Of a stretch of 8,988 nucleotides of DNA, positions 1 to 7,429 are shown in pieces. Numbering within the stretch: position 1 is the first letter of the stretch; every line of letters begins with the position of its first letter. Under the pieces are notes generated by a model, which searched no databases, was not told the origin of the DNA, and saw only the letters and a list, made by a program, of their open reading frames with translations. This stretch comes from Lachnoclostridium sp. UBA739 (GTDB lineage Bacteria; Bacillota_A; Clostridia; Lachnospirales; Lachnospiraceae): contig DBKX01000038.1 in assembly GCA_002297865.1 (NCBI GenBank), forward strand, positions 1-8,988, in the 5' to 3' direction. Both the position numbers and the translations under genes were made by a program.

Positions 1-4
1 TAAA

Positions 5-85
5 AAAGTGCCCTAAAAAACACTTTGTTCGTTATAGAAAATAACCGTATTCACATACGGATTACATAGATACTATTTTTTAGGG
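5..85 (+). promoter_or_regulatory. Structured 5' leader of the secreted metallohydrolase gene (possible cis-regulatory RNA)
   Basis: Three inverted repeats are visible. Hairpin A pairs AAAGTG (5-10) with CACTTT (21-26) around a 10-nt loop. Hairpin B pairs CCGTAT (45-50) with ATACGG (55-60) around TCAC; three more pairs are possible (42-44 with 62-64) if A61 bulges out. The entire loop of hairpin A, CCCTAAAAAA (11-20), is an exact reverse complement of TTTTTTAGGG (76-85), which ends two bases before the Shine-Dalgarno GAGG (88-91). The segment could therefore form either hairpin A or a long-range 10-bp helix enclosing hairpin B, or a pseudoknot. A regulatory role is inference. I could not match it to a known riboswitch class, and I cannot see where transcription starts. 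Hairpin A might instead be the weak end of an upstream gene's terminator. Confidence 0.4.
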
Positions 86-98
86 AAGAGGAAAAGAG

Positions 99-3000
99 AT
101 GGGAAAAACAGCATACGGTAAAAAACGTGTATTGGCTATCGTATTAGCATTGGCATTAGTGCTAACGGGTATTACACCAGTGCCAGTTATTCATGCTTCT
201 GAGGGTGAGACAAAAGGTTACAAACTTGTCGACATGTCATTTACAGAAGCAAAAACATTACCTTATACAGATAACTCCACGGGGGTAGCAGCAGTTTTAC
301 AAAGGGATTGTCCAGTTACAACAGGATATGCAACAAAGTCTTTGAATTCGAATCAATGGGATGGCGAAGAAGCAGACAGATACTGGATGATTTCATTTTC
401 AACCAAGAATTTTGAAAATCTGTCATTTAACGTTTCACTTCGCTCATCTGGTACTGGACCTAGAGATTTTAAGATTCAGTATAGTACAGACGGAGAAAAC
501 TTTATTGATTTATCCGAAATCATTACGTTAACAGATACAAAGAGCTTAAAACCAATTGATACCATTGCACTTCCAGCAGCTGCAGCGGATCAAGAGCAAG
601 TCTACATTCGTGTGTTACGTGCCAGTACAAAAGCGATAAACAAAAAAGACGATGTAGAACAAGAAGTTGTAAGTGCTGGTGTTTCCAATATCAACAACAT
701 TGTAGTTTCAGGAGATTCCATTGATGGAACACTTCCAGAAGTGCCAGAAATACCAGTAACTAGTACACCTGTGACATCACAGCCAGCTGTAGAACCTCCA
801 GTTTCAAGTGAACCAGCAGCATCACAGCCAGTAGTATCTGAAACACCATCCACACCGCAGCCAGAAGTTTATACAGATCCAATTGAATCCAATGAGATCC
901 CAGAAGGTGACATTACCATCGACCAGGCTTATCAAGCGGCAGATGGAACAGAGATTACAGTTGTTGGACAGATTCAGTACAGATACGGCAAAAATGGTTC
1001 TGTCAATACTACAATAATTGAGGATATCATTGACGGAGAAATCTATGGTTTCCAAGTATACGATTCATTAAAAGACTATAACACAGGTGATGTAATTGCC
1101 ATTACAGGTAAGGTTTCCAGTTACGGCAATGTAAAGCAGTTACAGAAACCAGACAGTGGAAACTATACCATTACGAAATTAAAAGAAGCAGATCCAATTG
1201 GCGCTCAAAAGGTTACTATTGCACAGCTTTTAGAAGGAAAAGATGCATATTTATCTGAATATGTAGTAATTAAAGAAGCAACATTAGGAACTTATGACAG
1301 CAAAAACACATCCATAACAGATAAATCAGGCAGCAGTCTTAATATTTACCAGAGTGCAGCATATCCAGAAGGAATAGTTGCAGGGGACCAGGCTCATGTG
1401 TATGGCGTATTCTCAAAATATAATACAACCTATCAGTTACGTAACGGCAATTCTGCAGAAAGTTTTAAAGGAACAGGTTATGAAGTAGAATCTTCTGTGA
1501 CAACAGAACTTGCAAAATGGGCTGGAACAGCTAAATTTGAAGGCAATACTGTCTATGGAGATTTGTATGCAGATAATGATTTCTTAGATAAAGATGCAAG
1601 TATTACATTAAGTTCTGGTGCACAGCCACAGTACTCCAACACAGCTAATGGTGTTACAGAATATTGCATTGGTAATAATAAATTAGCATTGGGACAGTAT
1701 TTTCAGATGAATTTATCCAGTGACAAATATGCGTCAATGGAACTTACATTTAAATTACGTTCCTCTAATTCCGCCGCAAAGTATTATCATGTGCTTTATA
1801 GTACAGATGGTGTGAACTACGAAAGAGCTACTAATATTTCATATGTATTAAATACTACAGATTACAGTGGTGGTACACCTGTAAGCACAGCAAAAACATA
1901 TGAAAATATGAATTACTTAGAGGCAACGGCACAATGGCAGTCTTATACTGTGAAGTTACCTGATGCAGCGGCAAATGCCAAGGACTTATCCATCCGTTTA
2001 CAAATTCCAGAAGAGAACAGTCGAATTGATGGTAAGGATTCTACAGTTGGAGCAACCTTCCCTTGCAGAATGACAAGTGTATCAGTAAAAGGTTCTCCAA
2101 TTGTAACAAGTACGATTACTCGTCTTGTAGAGGCCACACCAGAAGCAGGTGCAGTTGCACTTGGAAGTGAAGTAACATTAAGTTCTTTAACAAAAGATGC
2201 AACAATTTATTATAGCTTCGATGGTGAACAGTTCAGGGTATACGATGAAGCAAACAAACCAGTATTAACAACACTTCCAACGGTCCTTACAACATATGCA
2301 AAAGCAGAAGGCAAAGAAGAAAGTGTTAAAATTACGTATGCATTTACACAGGCACAGGTAGCGACTGTAAAAGCTTCACCAAATGGTGGTTCTGTGAGAT
2401 TAGGCGCAGAAGTGAAACTTAGTTGTGAAACAGAAGGCGCAAAAATCATGTATTCTATGGATGATGGGAAAACATACGAAGAATACATAGCAAAGATTAA
2501 ATTAACATCCTTGCCACAGACAGTCAAAGTCTATGCAACGAAAGATGGCTATATCAATAGTGAAGAAAGAGTATTAAACTTCGCAGAACGTGCAAATGAC
2601 AGCTACACACCTTATTTTGGACAAATCCACTCCCATACTAATTATTCCGATGGAGCAGGAACTCCAAAAGAAGCCTTTGAACATGCAAGTGAAAAAGTAG
2701 ATAATTTAGATTTCTTAGCTATTACAGACCATTCCAACTACTTTGATAATGATACATCTTGTAATATTACAGATGGTTCTGCAAGTACAGAATGGCAGGA
2801 AGGTCATAAGCTGGCAGATGAATTTACAACGGATAAATTCGTAGGTCTTATGGGTTACGAAATGACATGGTCTGGTGGTGCCCCAGGACATATGAACACT
2901 TTTAATACTGCTGGTTTCCTAAGTAGAAATGACATTGGATATGGTAACGGAAGCAGTGCTTCTTTGGTGAATTATTATGCTGCACTTAAGACGGTACCAG

Positions 3001-6000
3001 ATTCCATTAGCCAGTTTAACCATCCAGGTACTACATTTGGTGATTTCTATGACTTTGCTTACTATGATAGTGAGATTGACCAGTTAATCACAACAATAGA
3101 AGTTGGTAATGGTGAAGGAGCCATAAGAAGCGCAGGTTACTTCCCATCTTATGAATACTATACAAGAGCGCTAGATAAGGGATGGCACATTGCCCCTACC
3201 AACAATCAGGATAACCACAAAGGATTCTGGGGAGATGCTAACACAGCAAGAACTGTTATTTTAGCAGATTCCTTAACAAGAGATAACATTTACGATGCAC
3301 TTCGTAATATGAGAGTGTACGCAACAGAAGATAGCAATTTATCCATTAACTATACATTAAATGATGAAGTAATGGGTACGATTCTTGACGAAACGCCAGA
3401 TGAAGTAAATATCGAAGTATCCCTGAAAGATGCAGATAATGAAGCAATCGGTAAAGTAGAAGTAATTGTTAATGGTGGACTTTCCATCGCTTCTGAAAAT
3501 ATTACTTCCAATGAAGGTAAAGTAAACTTTAAGTTAAAACCAGATTACTCTTATTACTATATTCGAGTAACGCAGGCAGATAAAGATATCGCAGTAACAG
3601 CACCAGTTTGGATTGGTGAGGTAGATGCAGCAGGTGTTTCTTCTGTCACAACATCTACTTCTATGCAGATTCAAAATGAAGCAGCAGATGTCACAACAGA
3701 GATATTTAACAATAACGACAAAGACATGGAAATTAGCTCTATTGAATTCACAGTGGGAGACAAGACAGTGAAAACATTAGAGGGAGAAGCATTAAAAGAA
3801 GCAGGTCTAAACGTACTTCCATCTCAGACAACTAAGACATATACATTTGATTTGGTATACGACGGTTTAGGAAGTGCAATTGTCAATGTCAAAGTCAATG
3901 CAATCATGGATGGGGTTTCAAAGGTTTACTCAGGCAAATTAGAGTTAAATTATGTGCCTCGTTCTATGGTAAGTAAAGTAATCGTGGATGGTTCTCATTT
4001 TAATGATTACGTAAATGGATACTATGAAGGAAGTATCACTGAGTTAGGAGCCTTTGCTTCTAAATATTATGAAGAAGTAATTGTAAAGAAAGATAAGATT
4101 ACAGCAGAAGATTTAAAAGACTGTTCTGTATTAATCGTGACTTCCCCTGCAAAACAGAGTGGAACAACGAAAGATGGTACTGCTTACAAACCAACATCTT
4201 TTGATGATGATTTTATTAATTTAGTAGCAGAATACGTGAAAAATGGTGGTAAAGTAGTACTTTGTGGTATCGCAGATTACAAAGACAGTCAAGCAGTTCA
4301 GACTTCAACTGAGATGAACAAACTGCTTACAGCAATAGGAGCTACAACTCGTTTCAACAGCGACGAGCTTGTGGATGATACGAACTTTAGCAATCAGAAT
4401 TACCGTTTATACTTTGATGATTACAACAAATCTTCTAAGTATCTAGATGGATTAGTAGAGGGTATGACGTATAGCTGCTACAGTGGCTGTGGCATTCTGG
4501 TTGATAAAGATGCGGTTGCGAATGGAACAGTAGAACCAATCGTATACGGTCATGACACCACATATTCCATTGATTCTAAGAAAATGGATAACAACTATGT
4601 TGAAGTGGAAAAAGGTGATGTGGTAGCATGTGCATATGAAAAAGTTGGAGATAAGGGCGGAGCCATCTGGTTAGGTGGAACAGTATTCTTATCCAACTAC
4701 GAAATTGATACAGAGATTAAGAATAATTCAGATGAACTATCCTATGCAAACACAGTCATTACAGCAAACATTTTAAAAGAGAGCCAGAAAGAACTTAATG
4801 TAACAGATATTGCAACTGTTAGAAAAGCAGCAGAAGGTGAAATCTTTACAGTAGAAGGTTATGTAACAGCAGGTACAACCAATGTTGCAACAACATTCTT
4901 CGATACCATTTATATTCAAGATGACACAGCAGGAATTGATATTTTCCCAATGGCACAGCAAGGTATCGAAATCGGTCAGAAGATTCGTATTACAGGTTAT
5001 GTGGCAAGTTACCAAGGTGATAAAGAACTTATGGTAATGTCTTACGAACTGTTAGATGGCAAAAAGGTTTATGAACCTAAGAAACTTACAACAAAGGAAG
5101 CAACGGACTACGAAGCATTTGGCGGAAGTTTAGTTAAAGTAACTGGTAAGATTGTAAAAGTAGATTATGCGGAAAATGTATTAAACTACATTTATGTACA
5201 AGATGAAAGCGGCGTAACATGTAAAGCGTTAACAGACGGATACATTGGATCAACTTCTGGTAACGATAAAACAAATGACATTGTAAAAGTTGGGAATACC
5301 ATCTCAGTAGCAGGTATTTTATACATGAATCCAGATGGAACCTGTATCCGTGTCCGTGACAGAGATGAAATTGTGTTGGTGAAGGAAGCAGAGGAAACAC
5401 CAACTCCAGTAGAATCTGATATTAAATACGTATTAAATGGTGGTAAGAATGCAAAAACCAATCCTTCTAAGTATGTGGAGGGTGAAGGTGTGAGACTAGC
5501 TAATCCTACAAGAACAGGTTACACATTTGCTGGCTGGTACACAGATTCTAAGTTCACCAATAAGATTACAAGAATCTCTACGACACAAGAAGGTACAGTA
5601 ACCCTTTATGCAAAATGGACAGCGAATGCTTACAAGATTGCGTTTAGTAGAAGTACGTACAGTGCATATGGTTCTATGAAGACAATCAGTACTTCGTATG
5701 ACAAGACAGTAAAACTGCCTAAGAATACATTTAAAAGAAAAGGATATGTATTTGCAGGATGGTCTACCAATCGTCTTGGCAAGGTAATGTATCGTGATGG
5801 CGCATCCGTTAAGAAATTGACTGCGACGAAAGGTAAGACAGTTACCTTATATGCGATTTGGAATCAGGTTTCTGTTGGAGCAGTTAAGAATGTAAAAGTA
5901 ACTTCTACAACAAGCAAAACAGCTAAGGTATCATGGAACGCAGTTAATAGTGCAACAGGTTACAGAATCACTTATGCAAGTAATAGATTATTCTTAGGAG

Positions 6001-6170
6001 CTAAGACTGTAATCGTAAGTGGTGACTCAAGTTCTAAGATTTTGACAGACTTAAAAGCTGGTAGGACTTACTATGTGAAAGTGACTGCTTTCAAGAAAGA
6101 TTCTACTAATGGAAGAGTGTATGGACGTAGTTCATCAGTTCAAAAAGTTAAGGTAATGAAAAAGAAATAA
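99..6170 (+). CDS. Giant secreted multidomain CehA/McbA-type PHP metallohydrolase
   Basis: This is a 2023-residue exported protein that probably hydrolyses an ester or phosphoester outside the cell; the substrate is unknown. The ATG at 99 is supported by GAGG at 88-91 (7-nt spacing). It opens a signal peptide: basic KKR (8-10), hydrophobic 11-26, likely cleavage after A33. Approximate modules in order are: beta-sandwich 40-207; Pro/Ser/Thr-rich linker 211-261; two OB-fold-like domains 271-362 and 368-450; a second beta-sandwich 473-668; two chitobiase C-terminal-like domains 678-751 and 754-828; PHP domain 839-1085; beta-rich domains to about 1290; a Rossmann/flavodoxin- or glutamine amidotransferase-like region 1295-1560; two more OB-like domains 1566-1655 and 1660-1762; two InlB-type repeats 1775-1923; and fibronectin III-like 1927-2023. 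The PHP metal ligands look intact: H844-x-H846, D851, D877-H878, E921, H975 and D1038-x-H1040. CehA and McbA (carbaryl hydrolases) are much smaller. No LPXTG motif or C-terminal membrane anchor is present. Family assignment of the PHP core is firm; the accessory domain names are by eye. Confidence 0.9.
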   Translation: MGKTAYGKKRVLAIVLALALVLTGITPVPVIHASEGETKGYKLVDMSFTEAKTLPYTDNSTGVAAVLQRDCPVTTGYATKSLNSNQWDGEEADRYWMISFSTKNFENLSFNVSLRSSGTGPRDFKIQYSTDGENFIDLSEIITLTDTKSLKPIDTIALPAAAADQEQVYIRVLRASTKAINKKDDVEQEVVSAGVSNINNIVVSGDSIDGTLPEVPEIPVTSTPVTSQPAVEPPVSSEPAASQPVVSETPSTPQPEVYTDPIESNEIPEGDITIDQAYQAADGTEITVVGQIQYRYGKNGSVNTTIIEDIIDGEIYGFQVYDSLKDYNTGDVIAITGKVSSYGNVKQLQKPDSGNYTITKLKEADPIGAQKVTIAQLLEGKDAYLSEYVVIKEATLGTYDSKNTSITDKSGSSLNIYQSAAYPEGIVAGDQAHVYGVFSKYNTTYQLRNGNSAESFKGTGYEVESSVTTELAKWAGTAKFEGNTVYGDLYADNDFLDKDASITLSSGAQPQYSNTANGVTEYCIGNNKLALGQYFQMNLSSDKYASMELTFKLRSSNSAAKYYHVLYSTDGVNYERATNISYVLNTTDYSGGTPVSTAKTYENMNYLEATAQWQSYTVKLPDAAANAKDLSIRLQIPEENSRIDGKDSTVGATFPCRMTSVSVKGSPIVTSTITRLVEATPEAGAVALGSEVTLSSLTKDATIYYSFDGEQFRVYDEANKPVLTTLPTVLTTYAKAEGKEESVKITYAFTQAQVATVKASPNGGSVRLGAEVKLSCETEGAKIMYSMDDGKTYEEYIAKIKLTSLPQTVKVYATKDGYINSEERVLNFAERANDSYTPYFGQIHSHTNYSDGAGTPKEAFEHASEKVDNLDFLAITDHSNYFDNDTSCNITDGSASTEWQEGHKLADEFTTDKFVGLMGYEMTWSGGAPGHMNTFNTAGFLSRNDIGYGNGSSASLVNYYAALKTVPDSISQFNHPGTTFGDFYDFAYYDSEIDQLITTIEVGNGEGAIRSAGYFPSYEYYTRALDKGWHIAPTNNQDNHKGFWGDANTARTVILADSLTRDNIYDALRNMRVYATEDSNLSINYTLNDEVMGTILDETPDEVNIEVSLKDADNEAIGKVEVIVNGGLSIASENITSNEGKVNFKLKPDYSYYYIRVTQADKDIAVTAPVWIGEVDAAGVSSVTTSTSMQIQNEAADVTTEIFNNNDKDMEISSIEFTVGDKTVKTLEGEALKEAGLNVLPSQTTKTYTFDLVYDGLGSAIVNVKVNAIMDGVSKVYSGKLELNYVPRSMVSKVIVDGSHFNDYVNGYYEGSITELGAFASKYYEEVIVKKDKITAEDLKDCSVLIVTSPAKQSGTTKDGTAYKPTSFDDDFINLVAEYVKNGGKVVLCGIADYKDSQAVQTSTEMNKLLTAIGATTRFNSDELVDDTNFSNQNYRLYFDDYNKSSKYLDGLVEGMTYSCYSGCGILVDKDAVANGTVEPIVYGHDTTYSIDSKKMDNNYVEVEKGDVVACAYEKVGDKGGAIWLGGTVFLSNYEIDTEIKNNSDELSYANTVITANILKESQKELNVTDIATVRKAAEGEIFTVEGYVTAGTTNVATTFFDTIYIQDDTAGIDIFPMAQQGIEIGQKIRITGYVASYQGDKELMVMSYELLDGKKVYEPKKLTTKEATDYEAFGGSLVKVTGKIVKVDYAENVLNYIYVQDESGVTCKALTDGYIGSTSGNDKTNDIVKVGNTISVAGILYMNPDGTCIRVRDRDEIVLVKEAEETPTPVESDIKYVLNGGKNAKTNPSKYVEGEGVRLANPTRTGYTFAGWYTDSKFTNKITRISTTQEGTVTLYAKWTANAYKIAFSRSTYSAYGSMKTISTSYDKTVKLPKNTFKRKGYVFAGWSTNRLGKVMYRDGASVKKLTATKGKTVTLYAIWNQVSVGAVKNVKVTSTTSKTAKVSWNAVNSATGYRITYASNRLFLGAKTVIVSGDSSSKILTDLKAGRTYYVKVTAFKKDSTNGRVYGRSSSVQKVKVMKKK
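2613..3353 (+). other. PHP/CehA-type catalytic domain within the giant secreted protein
   Basis: Residues about 839-1085 of the large protein hold the classic PHP motif series. Motif I is HSHTNYSDG (844-852), motif II is TDHSN with D877-H878, and motif III is QFNHPG with H975. Motif IV is QDNH with D1038 and H1040. E921 (in GYEMTW) and H931 (in GHMN) match positions conserved in the CehA/McbA branch. In PHP enzymes these residues coordinate two or three divalent metals for hydrolysis. No motif residue is missing, so the domain should be active. Whether the target is a phosphodiester, a carboxylic or carbamate ester, or something else cannot be read from the sequence. Confidence 0.85.
5421..5867 (+). 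repeat. Two tandem InlB-type (Listeria-Bacteroides) repeats at protein level
   Basis: Two diverged copies of about 70-80 residues lie at about 1775-1841 and 1844-1923 of the large protein. Each carries the family signature: GYTFAGW (1807-1813) and GYVFAGW (1882-1888). Each closes with a VTLYAxW motif (W1840 and W1921). These beta-grasp-like repeats are typical of surface proteins of Firmicutes and usually serve as spacers or contact modules. The copies have diverged at DNA level, so this is an old duplication. A fibronectin III-like domain follows and ends the protein. Confidence 0.8.
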
Positions 6171-6186
6171 GCGAATAAATCATAGT

Positions 6187-6213
6187 TGCCGGGCTTAGTC
6201 CCGGCATCTTTTT
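6187..6213 (+). terminator. Intrinsic (Rho-independent) terminator after the metallohydrolase gene
   Basis: TGCCGGG (6187-6193) pairs perfectly with CCCGGCA (6200-6206) around the loop CTTAGT. The T-rich tail TCTTTTT (6207-6213) follows directly. The stem is much more GC-rich than its surroundings and begins 17 nt after the stop codon. The last T of the tail abuts the AAGGAG ribosome binding site (6214-6219) of the next gene. Any transcript reaching that gene from upstream must therefore read through this structure. Confidence 0.9.
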
Positions 6214-6226
6214 AAGGAGAAAGAAA

Positions 6227-7408
6227 ATGCGAAAGTTACAAAGAAGAAATGTTGGGTGCAGACAATGGGATGGTAAGGCGGTAGGCATTCGCACGCTTGT
6301 TATTGTGGTGGCAGCACTGATCTTTGGTCTTACATACTGGTATGTACATGTACATTTGCAAGGAGAAAAAAGCAAAGCCGTTCAGCCTTCTAGCTATGCC
6401 AAAGCGGTTGTATTAGAGCTAATGAAAGATGATACCACAAAAGATAGCCAGTATGAAGGTGTACGAAAAGGCTCTCAAGAGATTTCCATAAAGATTACTT
6501 CTGGGGAACATAAAGGTGAGATACACCAGATTACCAATTATTTAAGTGCCTTATATAATATCGACTGCCAGAAGGATACTAAAATAGTAGTTCGAATGGA
6601 TGAAAGAGCAGACGGTTCCCTAAATGTGGCAGTTTATAATTATGACAGAGAAGCTGTTTTGCTTGGTGCAATTGTAATTTTCGTGTTGCTTTTATGTATC
6701 ATTGGCGGAAAAAAGGGCGTTATGTCTTTGTTAAGCCTTGGTTACACGCTCCTTATGTTATTCTTTGTATTAATTCCAGCCTTATATTATGGCGCACCGA
6801 TGCTTCCAACTACCATTGGAGTGATTATTTTAACCAATGTTATAAGCTTTGCGCTGATTGATGGAATTAACAAAAAGACAGTCAGTGGATTCTTGGGAAC
6901 AAGTGCAGGGGTATTATTTGCAGGATTATTTGCTTATGTAATGGGGAAAATGACGCATATTACTGGTTTTCAGACAACAGAAGCAGAGTCCTTATTAATT
7001 GAATGTTACGATTACGGTTTGCAAATCAGTAACATTTTTACAGCGGGAATTTTAGTGTCAGCTTTAGGAGCGGTAATGGATGTAGCGATGAGTATTGCTT
7101 CTTCTATCCATGAGTTATCTACATTGAATCCTGAACTGAAGGCAAGAGATTTATTCCGTTCTGGTATGAACATTGGACGTGATGCTATGGGAACCATGTC
7201 AAATACCTTAATATTGGCATTTGTAGGCTCTTCCTTGAGCTTAATTATTATGATATACTCATACCAGATTCCACTTACGCAGCTTTGGTCCACAGACCTT
7301 GTGGCAAGAGAAGTGATTCAAGGAATCTCAGGAAGCGTTGGTATTATTATGACAGTGCCACTAGTGACATTGTTTGCTTCCGTAATTATGAGAAAGAAAA
7401 CAGTTTAA
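6227..7408 (+). CDS. YibE/F-family multispanning membrane protein
   Basis: This is a 393-residue integral membrane protein of the YibE/F family, whose biochemical function is not established. The ATG at 6227 is placed by AAGGAG at 6214-6219 (7-nt spacing). One membrane segment (about 20-40) is followed by a roughly 100-residue, probably extracytoplasmic domain (41-142) and then about seven more segments between 144 and the C-terminus (first at about 144-162 and 165-190). The C-terminus is a short basic tail (RKKTV). The family hallmark lies late in the protein: GAVMDVAMSIASSI (281-294), a soluble loop with SGMNIGRDAMGTMSNT (312-327), then a hydrophobic stretch. Length and topology match a complete family member. 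The next gene begins 21 nt downstream, so the two are probably co-transcribed. There is no space for a promoter between the upstream terminator and its ribosome binding site. Confidence 0.88.
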   Translation: MRKLQRRNVGCRQWDGKAVGIRTLVIVVAALIFGLTYWYVHVHLQGEKSKAVQPSSYAKAVVLELMKDDTTKDSQYEGVRKGSQEISIKITSGEHKGEIHQITNYLSALYNIDCQKDTKIVVRMDERADGSLNVAVYNYDREAVLLGAIVIFVLLLCIIGGKKGVMSLLSLGYTLLMLFFVLIPALYYGAPMLPTTIGVIILTNVISFALIDGINKKTVSGFLGTSAGVLFAGLFAYVMGKMTHITGFQTTEAESLLIECYDYGLQISNIFTAGILVSALGAVMDVAMSIASSIHELSTLNPELKARDLFRSGMNIGRDAMGTMSNTLILAFVGSSLSLIIMIYSYQIPLTQLWSTDLVAREVIQGISGSVGIIMTVPLVTLFASVIMRKKTV

Positions 7409-7419
7409 GAAGTTGAATT

Positions 7420-7423
7420 GGAG
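7420..7423 (+). promoter_or_regulatory. Ribosome binding site that decides the start at 7430
   Basis: GGAG at 7420-7423 lies 6 nt before the ATG at 7430. An in-frame TTG at 7418 could extend the protein by four residues. That TTG overlaps this GGAG and has no purine-rich site of its own at a suitable distance, so the ATG is the better start. Confidence 0.75.
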
Positions 7424-7429
7424 TTAAAT

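Noticed and set aside
25..79. Sigma-A promoter candidates, for example TTCACA (50-55) with TATTTT (74-79)
   Set aside because: The -10 match is weak, the spacing is 18 nt, and the resulting start would leave almost no leader before the Shine-Dalgarno site. The promoter may lie upstream of the window.
11..85. 10-bp inverted repeats as the ends of a small mobile element (MITE)
   Set aside because: There is no target-site duplication next to the repeats, and the segment is only 75 bp with its right end at the ribosome binding site; an RNA-structure reading fits better.
1..98. A known riboswitch such as preQ1-II for the leader
   Set aside because: Only the order of helices is similar; conserved bases of that class are not recognisable and the downstream gene is not one it is known to control.
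602..1055. Minus-strand open frames of 83 and 77 codons opposite the linker and first OB-like region
   Set aside because: They lie wholly antisense to a clear coding gene, have low-complexity or cysteine-rich content expected from the complementary strand, and show no convincing ribosome binding site or family resemblance.
4773..5461. Several overlapping minus-strand frames (80-89 codons)
   Set aside because: They overlap each other in different frames and are antisense to the OB-like domains of the large gene; composition (runs of Cys, Leu, His) looks like shadow translation.
7418..7429. TTG at 7418 as start of the U32-like gene
   Set aside because: The TTG overlaps the GGAG site that is correctly spaced for the ATG at 7430, and it has no ribosome binding site of its own.
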